A DNA stretch of 53,372 nucleotides from contig CAZOLJ010000024.1 in assembly GCA_964580575.1 (NCBI GenBank), positions 1-53,372 of the forward strand, given 5' to 3'. Position numbers and translations under genes: made by a program. This document shows positions 34,460-42,306 of the stretch, one piece after another. Positions within the stretch are counted from its first letter, which is position 1. Each line of letters starts with the position of its first letter. The DNA comes from CAVPDE01 sp964580575. Its GTDB lineage: Bacteria; Desulfobacterota; DSM-4660; Desulfatiglandales; HGW-15. The notes below the pieces were generated by a model, which saw only the letters and a list, made by a program, of their open reading frames with translations, was not told where the DNA came from and made no database searches.

Positions 34460-35068
34460 CTAGCGTCTTTGCGGCTTTGCGTGAGATCCCATGAACTCCT
34501 GCGCTGTCGCATGCCCCGCTTCGCTGATCCCCTCTCTGCGGATCACCTTGAGCACCGTCATCCCGATGATCTTCAGATCCAGCCACAAGGACTGATGGTC
34601 CACGTACCACACATCCAGCCTGAACTTGTCTTCCCACGTGATGGCATTTCGTCCGTTGACCTGGGCCCAGCCCGTCAACCCCGGTTTCACCTCATGCCTG
34701 CGTGCCTGCTCCGGCGTGTAACGATCGAGGTACTGCATCAGGAGCGGCCTTGGTCCCACGAGGCTCATGTCGCCCTTGAGCACATTGAAAAGCTCAGGAA
34801 GCTCATCGAGCGAGGTAGACCGGAGGAACCGGCCTATGCGCGTGAGCCGAGCATTGTCCGTGAGGAGATCCCCTGAGCCGTCCCTCTTGTCCAGCATGGT
34901 TCGGAACTTGTACAGAACAAAAGGCTTCCCGTTCTTCCCCGGCCTTAGCTGTCTGAAGGGCACAGGGCTTCCCATCGATATCCGGACCAGAAGTGCCAGG
35001 ACCCCGAGAAACGGAAGGACCAGGATGAAGGACGGCACCACAAGGAGCAGATCGAAGATTCTCTTCAA
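34460..35068 (-). CDS. Undecaprenyl-phosphate sugar phosphotransferase, PglC type
   Basis: 202 residues, the size of small monotopic phosphoglycosyltransferases. The N-terminal re-entrant helix (about 6-30), KFRTM near 54-58, the catalytic D88-E89 in STSLDELPEL and VGPRPLL near 105 are all present. It transfers a phospho-sugar, plausibly diacetylbacillosamine, to undecaprenyl phosphate at the cytoplasmic face. The last residues SHAKPQRR and the TAG stop are encoded by an 8-nt array (34461-34484), so the native C-terminus has been replaced. Confidence 0.9.
   Translation of the reverse strand: MKRIFDLLLVVPSFILVLPFLGVLALLVRISMGSPVPFRQLRPGKNGKPFVLYKFRTMLDKRDGSGDLLTDNARLTRIGRFLRSTSLDELPELFNVLKGDMSLVGPRPLLMQYLDRYTPEQARRHEVKPGLTGWAQVNGRNAITWEDKFRLDVWYVDHQSLWLDLKIIGMTVLKVIRREGISEAGHATAQEFMGSHAKPQRR
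34461..34484. repeat. 8-nt tandem array at the pglC-like 3' end
   Basis: TAGCGTCT, TTGCGGCT, TTGCGTGA. It supplies the final codons and overlaps the stop codon of the phosphotransferase gene. Confidence 0.75.
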
Positions 35069-35169
35069 TTACAGTTCACTGATTTTGCAGATTCATCCGC
35101 CTCCGGGCGGATTTCTCAGAGGAAGAAGTGTTTAGAATGCATAGAATCAAGAATTGGGCGGTCAATTTG

Positions 35170-35198
35170 TTGACAATCACTGAAAAATCCGTCATAAT
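35170..35198 (+). promoter_or_regulatory. Promoter of the VapBC operon
   Basis: TTGACA at 35170-35175 and CATAAT at 35193-35198 with a 17-base spacer, 38 bases before the antitoxin start. The surroundings are AT-rich. A small hairpin ATCCGCC/GGCGGAT is at 35095-35112. Confidence 0.8.
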
Positions 35199-35235
35199 TG
35201 ATAATATATTAGAAAGTTACATAGGAATAACTGCC

Positions 35236-35472
35236 ATGAACAAAGTCGCATTTCAGATTTATTTGGATCCGGAGCAGGATCGAATCCTGAGTCTGCTCTC
35301 CAAGGCCCAAAAGCGATCCAAAGCGGCCATCATCCGCGCATGCATTCAAGATTTTCTCTCAAGACTCCCTCCGGGGGAGGACCCGATAATGAATGTCATC
35401 GGCCTCGGGGAGTCGGGACATAGCGACCTGTCGGAAAATCATGATGACCACCTGTGCGCTTTGAAGGAATAG
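35236..35472 (+). CDS. VapB-type ribbon-helix-helix antitoxin
   Basis: 78 residues from the ATG giving MNKVAFQIYLDPEQDRIL, downstream of a strong promoter; an in-frame ATG 36 codons earlier would start before the promoter. VAFQIYLDPEQ is the DNA-contacting strand, and LSLLSKAQKRSKAAIIRAC is helix-turn-helix of the CopG fold. The acidic tail would neutralise the toxin. It ends 4 bases before the PIN toxin. Confidence 0.85.
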   Translation: MNKVAFQIYLDPEQDRILSLLSKAQKRSKAAIIRACIQDFLSRLPPGEDPIMNVIGLGESGHSDLSENHDDHLCALKE

Positions 35473-35476
35473 GGAG

Positions 35477-35881
35477 ATGGAGACGGTCTTTGTGGATACG
35501 GGCGCATGGCTGGCCCTTGCGGACCGCTCGGATGCTCATCACAAAGAGGCAGTGCAGGCCCTTTTGAACATCCAGAACCGTTGTCGACTCCTCACGACGA
35601 ACCTCGTGATCGCGGAGTCCTACATTCTCATTCGCCGAAATCTGGGCTTCGAGGCCGGCATAAGGTTTCTCGACAGTGTCCAGGGGAGCCCAAGGACAAC
35701 CAAGCTCCTATCCGATGAATCTTTGGAAAAGGCGGCTGCCTGCACCTTGCGCAAGTACAACGACCAGGACTTCAGCTACACCGATGCCGTCAGTTTTGAG
35801 GTCATGAAGCGACACGGAATCGAACGTGCATTCTCTTTTGACAGGCATTTCCATACGGCCGGTTTCACCCTGATTCCTTGA
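35477..35881 (+). CDS. VapC-type PIN-domain ribonuclease toxin
   Basis: 134 residues, complete. The acidic PIN residues are D7 (VFVDTGAW), E47 (LVIAESYIL), D98 and D103 (QDFSYTDAVSF), with the usual FSFDRHFHTAGF near the C-terminus. It would cleave RNA when not bound by the antitoxin. The frame is intact, unlike the two toxin genes at the right end of the window. It lies on the strand opposite to the polysaccharide genes around it. Confidence 0.9.
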   Translation: METVFVDTGAWLALADRSDAHHKEAVQALLNIQNRCRLLTTNLVIAESYILIRRNLGFEAGIRFLDSVQGSPRTTKLLSDESLEKAAACTLRKYNDQDFSYTDAVSFEVMKRHGIERAFSFDRHFHTAGFTLIP

Positions 35882-35945
35882 TCCCATCGCGCGACAGACT
35901 GTTGAGAATCCCGGTGTCCAGCAAATTCCGACGGCACCTGCCGAC

Positions 35946-35982
35946 CTCCACCAGCATCCGCTCGGTCCCTGAGGAAATGAGA
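35946..35982 (-). pseudogene. Fragment related to the bi-domain oxidoreductase N-terminus
   Basis: On the minus strand this short stretch encodes LISSGTERMLVEVG, nearly the same as SLISSGTERMLVEFG in the oxidoreductase gene 4.7 kb away, with only a few base differences over about 37 bases. Nothing else of that gene is recognisable here. It is either the last trace of a duplicated copy or a short conversion or recombination product. Confidence 0.6.
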
Positions 35983-35997
35983 GGACGATATCCATCA

Positions 35998-36035
35998 ACT
36001 TGGCCATTGACATGGCCAAGTATTTGGCTTATAGT
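35998..36035 (+). promoter_or_regulatory. Promoter with overlapping palindromic operator for the Phd-like gene
   Basis: TTGACA (36007-36012) and TATAGT (36030-36035) are 17 bases apart. A perfect 10-bp inverted repeat, ACTTGGCCAT and ATGGCCAAGT around TGAC, covers the -35 box. That placement fits autorepression by an antitoxin. Confidence 0.8.
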
Positions 36036-36041
36036 TTGGTC

Positions 36042-36317
36042 ATGAAAACAGCCAATATCGGAGAATTGAAAGACAACCTCGGAAAACTCATCAGCTACGT
36101 TGAGCAGGGTGAAGTGGTTGAGATACGCAAGCGCAATGTGCCCGTTGCCTTGTTGGTGCCCCATGATTCAAAGAAGACCGGAAACTGCACCCAGCTGGGA
36201 TGCGGCAAGGGGACAGTCCAAGTAAAGGGTGATCTCACAGAGCCCTTGAAAGGGTATACCATCCTTACCTCTGATAGGAAAATCCTCGACTACCCCCACG
36301 TCAATTCAGCCTGGTAA
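36042..36317 (+). pseudogene. Phd/YefM-type antitoxin fused to the tail of a lost PIN toxin
   Basis: 91 residues. Residues 1-69 (MKTANIGELKDNLGKLISYV to VKGDLTEPL) are a normal Phd-family antitoxin almost to its end. The remaining 22 (KGYTILTSDRKILDYPHVNSAW) read as the C-terminus of a PIN toxin, where LLTxDRKILDYPHV is common. The simplest explanation is a deletion that removed the antitoxin end and most of the toxin and happened to keep frame. The promoter and operator remain intact, so the DNA-binding part may still be made. Confidence 0.75.
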
Positions 36318-36347
36318 TCTCCGCTTTTGTTTGATCCCTTTTGTCCT

Positions 36348-36411
36348 AATCCTTCTAATCTGCGTAATCTGCGGATCAAATTTTTTCTGCGGTCTCGGCG
36401 TGCCTTGCGGT
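36348..36411. repeat. 9-nt array followed by 8-nt array at the glycosyltransferase 3' end
   Basis: AATCCTTCTAATCTGCGTAA continuing TCTGCGGATC (36348-36377) is a near copy of the cassette repeats. TCTGCGGTCTCGGCGTGCCT then TGCGGT (36386-36411) is an octamer-type array encoding the last residues of the glycosyltransferase. The TGA stop overlaps the 9-nt array. Confidence 0.75.
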
Positions 36412-37647
36412 GGAAGATTCCGTCCTTCCCGGTTCGGCCAATGTCATCAACAGGGCCACGAACTCTTTGGCCTGTTTTTCTCTGTGAAAGTGCTCGACCA
36501 CATAGGCTCTGGCCGCTTCTCCCATGGCCTGGGCCTTTTCCCTGTCCTTTTCCAGGGTGACAATGGCATTTGCCAGTGCTTTGGCATTGCCAGGTGGCAC
36601 GAAGATTCCTCCTCCCGCCTTTTCAACGACCTCCCGAATCACCCCGTCAATGGCCAGGATGGTTGGACGAGCGGCAGCCATGTAGTCAAAAACCTTGTTG
36701 GGATAGGTCGTCTTGAACATGGGGATATTCTTCAGGATGGCGATACAGGCATCGGAGGCCGCCAGGACGGCCGGCATCTCTTTTTTGGGCAAGGCCCCGG
36801 TGAACGTTACGTTTCTAAGCCCCCATGCCTTCGCGAGAGATTCCAGGTTCGGCCTTTCCTTGCCGTCGCCTACGAGAAGCAGATGGATCTGGTGGTGCTT
36901 TGATAGCGCCCTGGCTGCCTCCAGCAGGACCGGGATGTCGTTCGCGGCACCGAGTGCCCCTGCGTAAGTCACCAAAAACTTCCCATTCACGGCCCAACCT
37001 TTTCGAAGGGACTCAGGATGGAACTCCCCGGTGAACATAGACGGATCCACGCCGTTTGGTATCAGTGTAACCTTTGTGGGGTCAACGCCTTTGGTCTTCA
37101 GGTATTTCTCGTAGGCCGGTGAATTAACCAGGATATGCGTCGCATGGCGGTAAAGAAACCGTTCAAGCCGGCGGGACAGGGTGATGAGCCAAGGATTTCT
37201 CAGGATTCCCATGTCTATGGCAAACTCCGGCCACAGATCCCTGATTTCAAGCAGGAAGGGACACCTCCTGACATGCGATACGAGCCCTGCGGAAACAGCC
37301 TGGAAGATCGGTGGAGACGTTCCCATGACCAAATCAACCCGGCCCGCTTTCAAGCTCGCGAGGATTGAGGTTACCATGAAACTCAAGAAGGACACGACAC
37401 GCCAGACAAAGCTACGGTGCAGTGAAGGATAGGTGTACGCGCGCAGGATTCTGATTCCCTCTACATCCTGTTCCGTAAAAAGCTTTATCCTGTGCCCATG
37501 ACGTTTGCCCGATAGGTAACTCAAATCACTCGCCACAATGGCGAAGGAGTCGCCCTCGTCAATACACCGTTTGGCCAGCTCGAAGTGACGGGTTCCTCCT
37601 GCGTCGTCGGGAGAAGCGAAAGCCTGATGGATCAGCAGAATGCGCAT
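36376..37647 (-). CDS. Family 4 glycosyltransferase (WbuB-like)
   Basis: 423 residues, two Rossmann-like domains. The N-terminal acceptor half starts MRILLIHQAFASPDDAGGTRHFE with the glycine-rich loop. The donor half has VTYAGALGAANDIPVLLEA, LLLVGDGKERP and FKTTYPNKVFDYMAAARPT, matching the WbuB/FnlA-associated GT4 group that uses UDP-N-acetylamino sugars. The final residues, SSTARHAETAEKI, come from a tandem array, not from the family. First gene after the toxin-antitoxin block; the epimerase gene ends 3 bases upstream of its start. Confidence 0.88.
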   Translation of the reverse strand: MRILLIHQAFASPDDAGGTRHFELAKRCIDEGDSFAIVASDLSYLSGKRHGHRIKLFTEQDVEGIRILRAYTYPSLHRSFVWRVVSFLSFMVTSILASLKAGRVDLVMGTSPPIFQAVSAGLVSHVRRCPFLLEIRDLWPEFAIDMGILRNPWLITLSRRLERFLYRHATHILVNSPAYEKYLKTKGVDPTKVTLIPNGVDPSMFTGEFHPESLRKGWAVNGKFLVTYAGALGAANDIPVLLEAARALSKHHQIHLLLVGDGKERPNLESLAKAWGLRNVTFTGALPKKEMPAVLAASDACIAILKNIPMFKTTYPNKVFDYMAAARPTILAIDGVIREVVEKAGGGIFVPPGNAKALANAIVTLEKDREKAQAMGEAARAYVVEHFHREKQAKEFVALLMTLAEPGRTESSTARHAETAEKI

Positions 37648-37650
37648 GGA

Positions 37651-38637
37651 TCAGTAATAGGCGAGTTTGAAGATCGACTTGTAAAGGAGCGCCCTGGTTT
37701 TTTTGAGGGGGCTGTTCCGGTAGCCTTCCCAGCGTTCCGCAAATTCGCGGAAAACACCTTCGCCTGTCAGGCCGTGCATGACCTTGAGCTGCACAATGTG
37801 GAGACTGTGGTAAAAGGGGCTTGCAAGCATCTTCATCTTGGTCCCCGATTGTTCATAGAGGGACCAGTACTCCACGTCGAATAACGACAGGTTTTCCCTC
37901 AGGGTCTTGACCGCAGACTTGAAAAGCTCTCCGGCTTCCGGGTCCCCCGTATAGAGGCTGTAATCGTACACCCCCCATGCCGCCCACATGAAACCATTCA
38001 AAATATGGGTAGGAGGATTAACGATCGTCTCTTCGAACCAGAGGTTTCCATCTTGATCCTTGTAAGTTACGCCTCCCTCATCGAGCCCTTTCCCAAATGT
38101 GTCGAAAGCCTCCTCTGCAGCTTTCAGATAGGCCCCGCGCCCTGTTTCTTTGTGGGCTCTAAGGAGCAGGGAGACGCCTTGCCCTTGGGACAGCGCGGAG
38201 TACCAGGGGGATTTGAGGGTGTGCCTGTATTCCCAATCAAAGTGATGGTTCCAGACCCTGGTGCCCCAACGGGTGTTTTCAAGATTCTGAACCAACCAGT
38301 CCGCCGACCTCAGAAACTTGGTTTTCCTCTCTGCCTCCTCGGTGCGTTTGTAAAGATTGTAGTTGCCCAGACCATACTGCGCTATGGCGATGGGGTTGTA
38401 CTGAAGTCCCACCTTCCCCCGGTAATCCAGCATTGGGATCCCCGTTTCATCGTATTGGCCCGGGTAATCCGCCTTGGCAAAGAAGGGCATATAGTATTCT
38501 GCAAGTTTGGAGGGGTCCGCCTGTTCGTTGACTTGCGGGTCTTCGTGCCAGAAGGTGAGATGGCTCTTCCCGGAGCCCAGGTAGGCGGCGAAGACCCTTT
38601 GAAGATAGGAGAAACGTCCCACGGTGACCTTGTTCAA
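37651..38637 (-). CDS. D-glucuronyl C5-epimerase-like protein
   Basis: 328 residues. ALSQGQGVSLLLRAHKETG and PTHILNGFMWAAWGVYDYS are the conserved blocks of the C-terminal catalytic domain of heparosan-N-sulfate-glucuronate 5-epimerase, and the conserved tyrosines (YHSLHIVQL) are present. In bacteria such domains occur in polysaccharide loci and may turn GlcA to IdoA in a repeat unit. The start is TTG at this coordinate, or a GTG five codons on with AAGG upstream. No signal peptide is visible, so action at the lipid-linked stage in the cytoplasm is possible. Confidence 0.82.
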   Translation of the reverse strand: MNKVTVGRFSYLQRVFAAYLGSGKSHLTFWHEDPQVNEQADPSKLAEYYMPFFAKADYPGQYDETGIPMLDYRGKVGLQYNPIAIAQYGLGNYNLYKRTEEAERKTKFLRSADWLVQNLENTRWGTRVWNHHFDWEYRHTLKSPWYSALSQGQGVSLLLRAHKETGRGAYLKAAEEAFDTFGKGLDEGGVTYKDQDGNLWFEETIVNPPTHILNGFMWAAWGVYDYSLYTGDPEAGELFKSAVKTLRENLSLFDVEYWSLYEQSGTKMKMLASPFYHSLHIVQLKVMHGLTGEGVFREFAERWEGYRNSPLKKTRALLYKSIFKLAYY

Positions 38638-38651
38638 AAAGAGCGGAAAGC

Positions 38652-40796
38652 TTAGGGGGTGCCGGCCAGTTGGATCGAAGCCCTCGTGACCTCTACGATC
38701 TCGTCAAAGGGAACAGGGGAGGGTCCCCCACTCTTAATGGCCGTGAAAAAGGCGGAGACCTCGGCTCGGTGTCCCTTGTCCTGACTCCAAAGTTTCATGG
38801 TGCTGAAATTCTTCCAACCGTATCCCCTGAGCACCCTGAAGTTGTCAAGCTGCAGGATTCTGCCCGCGGTGAAGACCTCCAGCCTCTCCTTTGGGAAGCT
38901 TTTGTTTCCGTTTGCAAAGTAATGAACCGTTCCTATGGAACCGTCTGCGAACTTCAGGTCCATGGAAGCTGTATCATCATTCCCGGCTCCAAGGGTGGCC
39001 ATACGACCCTCAGTGATCGGACAGCCTGCCAGGAACCTCAGGAGGTCTACAAAATGACAGGCCTCGCCGATAATTCTTCCCCCGCCGATTTCCTTGTCCT
39101 GAGTCCAGTGGTCCTTTGGAATGGGTCCGGCATTCACGGTCATGACCATGCTTTTGGGTTCTCTGACCATGTCGAGCAGTTGCTTCATTTTTAGGATCTG
39201 CGGTGCAAATCTCCGGTTGAAGCCGACCATAAGAAGAAGTGACGAGTGACGAGTAACGAGTAACGAGTTGTAAATCTCGACGATTTCATTCAACTCTTCT
39301 TGCGTCAGACAAAGAGGTTTTTCAACGAACACGTGCTTGCCGGCGTTCAATGCTTGAATGACAAACTCGGCATGGGAGTTGTGGCGTGTGGTGATGAAGA
39401 TAGTGTTGATATCCGGATCGTTGAAGATGGTTTCCACATCCGTGGTGGAGACCTCAAACCCGAACTTCTTGCCCAGGTGTGTCCCCGTCATCCCCCCACT
39501 GGAAGCGATCGTCTTGAGCCTCACCTGCATCTTTTCAATGGCAGGCAGCAGCACCTGGCCGGTGAGATTCCCCGCCCCGATCATTCCGATGACGGGGGTT
39601 TGAGCTTTGAGCTTTGAGGTTTGAGATTTCCTGATTTCAATGGTCTTTGCATCAATCTGTGTCATCTGCGTAATCTGCGGATCATAGTTCAGTATTATTC
39701 CCAGATATGGTTCCCTGTTCTCCGAAATCAGATGATAAGCCTTCTCCGCCTCCTCGAAATTGAATCTGTGAGTAATCAGCGGTTTCACATGGATGCGGCC
39801 GTCCTCCATCATGTCCAGAACCGCTTCGAAGTTTCGCTTCTCCGTCCATCGCACAAGCCCGAAGGGGTAGTCGTGCCCCTTTTCCTCGTACTCCGGGTCG
39901 TATCTCCCGGGGCCATAGGAACAAGATACCTGGAAGGTCAACTCCTTCTCGTAGAAGTCCGCACGGGACAGTTCCAGCCCTGCAACTCCTACGAGCACGA
40001 TCCGCCCACGCTTTCGGCACATCTGTGCTGCCTCGTGCACCGGTTCATTGCTCTTGGTGGCCGCTGTGATGAGAACCCCATCTACTCCCCGGCCCTTGCT
40101 GAAGGCCATGGCCGATTCGACCGAATCCTCCCCTTTGGACAGATCGACGACCTGTGCCCCGAACTGCCGGGCAACCTCGCATTTAGCCCTGTCCATGTCG
40201 ATCCCCAGCACCCGGCACCCATGGGCGATAAGGAGTTGAACCGTGAGCTGCCCGATGAGCCCCAGCCCAGTGACCACAAAGACCTCCCCCAGTGTCGGTT
40301 GCGCCAACCGAATGCCCTGAAGCCCGATGGCCCCGACGACCGTGAAGGGCGCCTCTTCATCGGTGACCTTATCCGGCACCTGGGCGCAGAGGTTGACGGG
40401 CACGGAGACGACCTCAGCGTGAGGCCCGTTGCTCACCACTCTGTCCCCAAGTTTCAAGCTCTCCGCTCTGAGCTCTCGGCTCTCAGCTTCAATGAGAATT
40501 CCGACATTGCAATACCCAAGGGGAAGAGGCTGATCCAGCTTCGCCCGCACGGCCTTGATCGTTGGAATGAAACCATCGGTTTTGATCTTCTCCAGCACCT
40601 GCTTGACCTTGTCCGGCTGGCTCTTGGCCTTTGCAATGTATCCGGCTTTCCCAAACTCCACCAGCATCCTCTCGGTTCCTGACGAAATGAGGGATGCTTT
40701 TGTCTGAACAAGCACATGCCCATTTTTCAAGCGTGGCTGGGGTGCCTCGACCAGCTGGGTCTTACCTGATTGAAGATTTTGAAGAAGTTGTTTCAC
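38652..40796 (-). CDS. Bi-domain oxidoreductase: alcohol dehydrogenase-like plus Gfo/Idh/MocA
   Basis: 714 residues. The first half is a medium-chain dehydrogenase-like domain (SLISSGTERML near 36-46, GLGLIGQLTVQLL near 175) and the second half a Gfo/Idh/MocA domain (VIGMIGAGNLTGQ, then HVFVEKPLCLT). This fusion is typical of polysaccharide loci, often with C5-epimerase or heparinase-like genes, and is thought to modify a uronic acid or nucleotide sugar. Four short segments are encoded by tandem arrays: EAESRELRAES, QITQMTQI, SQTSKLKAQ and NSLLVTRHSS. All keep frame. The start lies 2 bases after the CapK-like stop. Confidence 0.88.
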   Translation of the reverse strand: MKQLLQNLQSGKTQLVEAPQPRLKNGHVLVQTKASLISSGTERMLVEFGKAGYIAKAKSQPDKVKQVLEKIKTDGFIPTIKAVRAKLDQPLPLGYCNVGILIEAESRELRAESLKLGDRVVSNGPHAEVVSVPVNLCAQVPDKVTDEEAPFTVVGAIGLQGIRLAQPTLGEVFVVTGLGLIGQLTVQLLIAHGCRVLGIDMDRAKCEVARQFGAQVVDLSKGEDSVESAMAFSKGRGVDGVLITAATKSNEPVHEAAQMCRKRGRIVLVGVAGLELSRADFYEKELTFQVSCSYGPGRYDPEYEEKGHDYPFGLVRWTEKRNFEAVLDMMEDGRIHVKPLITHRFNFEEAEKAYHLISENREPYLGIILNYDPQITQMTQIDAKTIEIRKSQTSKLKAQTPVIGMIGAGNLTGQVLLPAIEKMQVRLKTIASSGGMTGTHLGKKFGFEVSTTDVETIFNDPDINTIFITTRHNSHAEFVIQALNAGKHVFVEKPLCLTQEELNEIVEIYNSLLVTRHSSLLLMVGFNRRFAPQILKMKQLLDMVREPKSMVMTVNAGPIPKDHWTQDKEIGGGRIIGEACHFVDLLRFLAGCPITEGRMATLGAGNDDTASMDLKFADGSIGTVHYFANGNKSFPKERLEVFTAGRILQLDNFRVLRGYGWKNFSTMKLWSQDKGHRAEVSAFFTAIKSGGPSPVPFDEIVEVTRASIQLAGTP
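39237..39271. repeat. In-frame 7-nt tandem array (GAGTAAC family)
   Basis: AAGTGAC, GAGTGAC, GAGTAAC, GAGTAAC, GAGTTGT. Encodes NSLLVTRHSS on the minus strand inside the oxidoreductase Gfo/Idh/MocA half. Confidence 0.85.
39601..39628. repeat. In-frame 7-nt tandem array (TGAGCTT family)
   Basis: TGAGCTT, TGAGCTT, TGAGGTT, TGAGATT. Encodes QTSKLKAQ in the interdomain linker of the oxidoreductase. Confidence 0.85.
39655..39681. repeat. In-frame 9-nt tandem array (ATCTGCGTA family)
   Basis: ATCTGTGTC, ATCTGCGTA, ATCTGCGGA; encodes QITQMTQI in the same linker. Same family as the GxxExxY cassette ends. Confidence 0.85.
40457..40491. repeat. In-frame 7-nt tandem array (AGCTCTC family)
   Basis: AGCTCTC, CGCTCTG, AGCTCTC, GGCTCTC, AGCTTCA. 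Encodes EAESRELRAESL in the dehydrogenase half of the oxidoreductase. Confidence 0.85.
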
Positions 40797-40798
40797 CT

Positions 40799-42241
40799 TT
40801 ATTGTTGAGGGGCTTCAACTGGCTGCACAAATCCACTGAATCGATCGGCGTACTTGTCCTGGTACACTTGAGAAACGATCTGTCTGAATTTGCCATTAGA
40901 CTCTCTAGGGATTTCATGCAAATACTCAAATTCGATGGTCATCGCATGCCCCACAAAAGCTCGAATGTCACTCAGCAATGATTTCTCGTGTTCCGGTGAA
41001 AAGCTACGAGAAGGAACCAATCTGATCTTTAGATGATTGAGTCCATCCTGAACCAACTGGGCTTCTTCAATTTGAGCTGTGTCTTTGAACAAGAAATCCA
41101 GCCTTCCTAATTGGCGCCCATCCGGCGTGATGATATAAAACTCAATTCGCCCGTCAATTCGTTCCACAGTTTGTGATTCGCGTCCACACGAACACTTTCT
41201 GTCTGAAATAGTTGCTATGTCTCCGATGTCGTATCTGATGAGTGGCATTGCCATATTCCATAAACCTGTGCAGACTATCCTTCGCGAACCCCTTGGTAAT
41301 CTTTCATCCTCCAACAACTCAATAATTCCAAATTCCATGTCGACGTGATAAGTGTGATGCTCGCATTCACTGATGTTTCCGCAAAATTCCGAAGCCCCAT
41401 ACTGATCGGCCACTTCTGCATCAAAGGCCGCTTTGATGGCTTGTCTCTGATGCGGCAGCAGAGTTTCCGCACCAGTGACAACGAGGCGTGGGGGGTTTGG
41501 AAGACGTTTCCCGTTCTCTAAGAAATAACAGGCCACTGCGTACAGTCCCGAGGGATAACCAGAGTAATAGACCACCTTTCGTCTCATGAGGTAATCAGCC
41601 AATACAGGCAAGTTGTTCTTGCTGAGATGGTGGACTGATACATAAGTTTGCCTCATGGGAAAATTGCGTCTCCAGATTGGTGGTCTAAAAGATCTAAGTG
41701 GAACTACCGGTCTTCCACCGAAGACGATAAACGGGTCGCTAACATTTAATCCGAAACGATTCCGGTGTCTCCACCAGACTGCCCACTGCCATGGTTCGGT
41801 GCCGATGTCTGCAATCAATTTCAATGCCGTTCCAGTTGTTCCACCGGTATGTGTATGGATTGTCTTGTTTTCGGGCCATGCTCTCGACTGGAGTTCGTCG
41901 TACCGCTGACGAACAGTGGATTTCTTGAGAAGTGGAAGGTGTCTCAAATCCTCAGCCGACTTGATATCATCAGGGGTGATTTTAAGGGACTGAAATATTT
42001 CGCGGTAGTAAGGAACGCTATCGTAAGCATGCCGAACAAGTTTAATCAACCGTCTGTTTTGAAAGTCCTTCATTTCCTCTAAACACCACCACTGAGATCG
42101 TTTCAAAAAGTCGAAAGCTTGATAAAATACGTCGCTGTACCGTTGCCTTCGCATTCTTAATCCTGTGATAGAACAAGCGACATTCTGCATCCAAACCGGC
42201 ATACGCTCATATACTTTATATGCTGATGAATTAGCGTTCAT
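40799..42241 (-). CDS. CapK/PaaK-like adenylate-forming enzyme
   Basis: 480 residues. The nucleotide-binding loop is HTHTGGTTGTALK, and YGASEFCG and RYDIGDIATI are the following adenylation motifs; C-terminal ESNGKFRQIV contains the catalytic lysine position. It resembles CapK and phenylacetate-CoA ligase relatives found in capsule loci, where they are thought to activate an acid or help in a final modification step. Four cysteines in the C-terminal half (including CSCG) may bind zinc. The true substrate is unknown. Confidence 0.85.
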   Translation of the reverse strand: MNANSSAYKVYERMPVWMQNVACSITGLRMRRQRYSDVFYQAFDFLKRSQWWCLEEMKDFQNRRLIKLVRHAYDSVPYYREIFQSLKITPDDIKSAEDLRHLPLLKKSTVRQRYDELQSRAWPENKTIHTHTGGTTGTALKLIADIGTEPWQWAVWWRHRNRFGLNVSDPFIVFGGRPVVPLRSFRPPIWRRNFPMRQTYVSVHHLSKNNLPVLADYLMRRKVVYYSGYPSGLYAVACYFLENGKRLPNPPRLVVTGAETLLPHQRQAIKAAFDAEVADQYGASEFCGNISECEHHTYHVDMEFGIIELLEDERLPRGSRRIVCTGLWNMAMPLIRYDIGDIATISDRKCSCGRESQTVERIDGRIEFYIITPDGRQLGRLDFLFKDTAQIEEAQLVQDGLNHLKIRLVPSRSFSPEHEKSLLSDIRAFVGHAMTIEFEYLHEIPRESNGKFRQIVSQVYQDKYADRFSGFVQPVEAPQQ

Positions 42242-42306
42242 AGCCCTAGATCGAGGTCAAATTTCTAGAGATCTTTCTTAGTCAACAATCTGAAGCAATC
42301 ATACAC

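Noticed and set aside
35865..36164. 99-residue minus-strand frame containing the ISSGTERML motif as a real gene
   Set aside because: Only about 14 residues match the oxidoreductase; the rest is antisense of the vapC end and the Phd-like gene.
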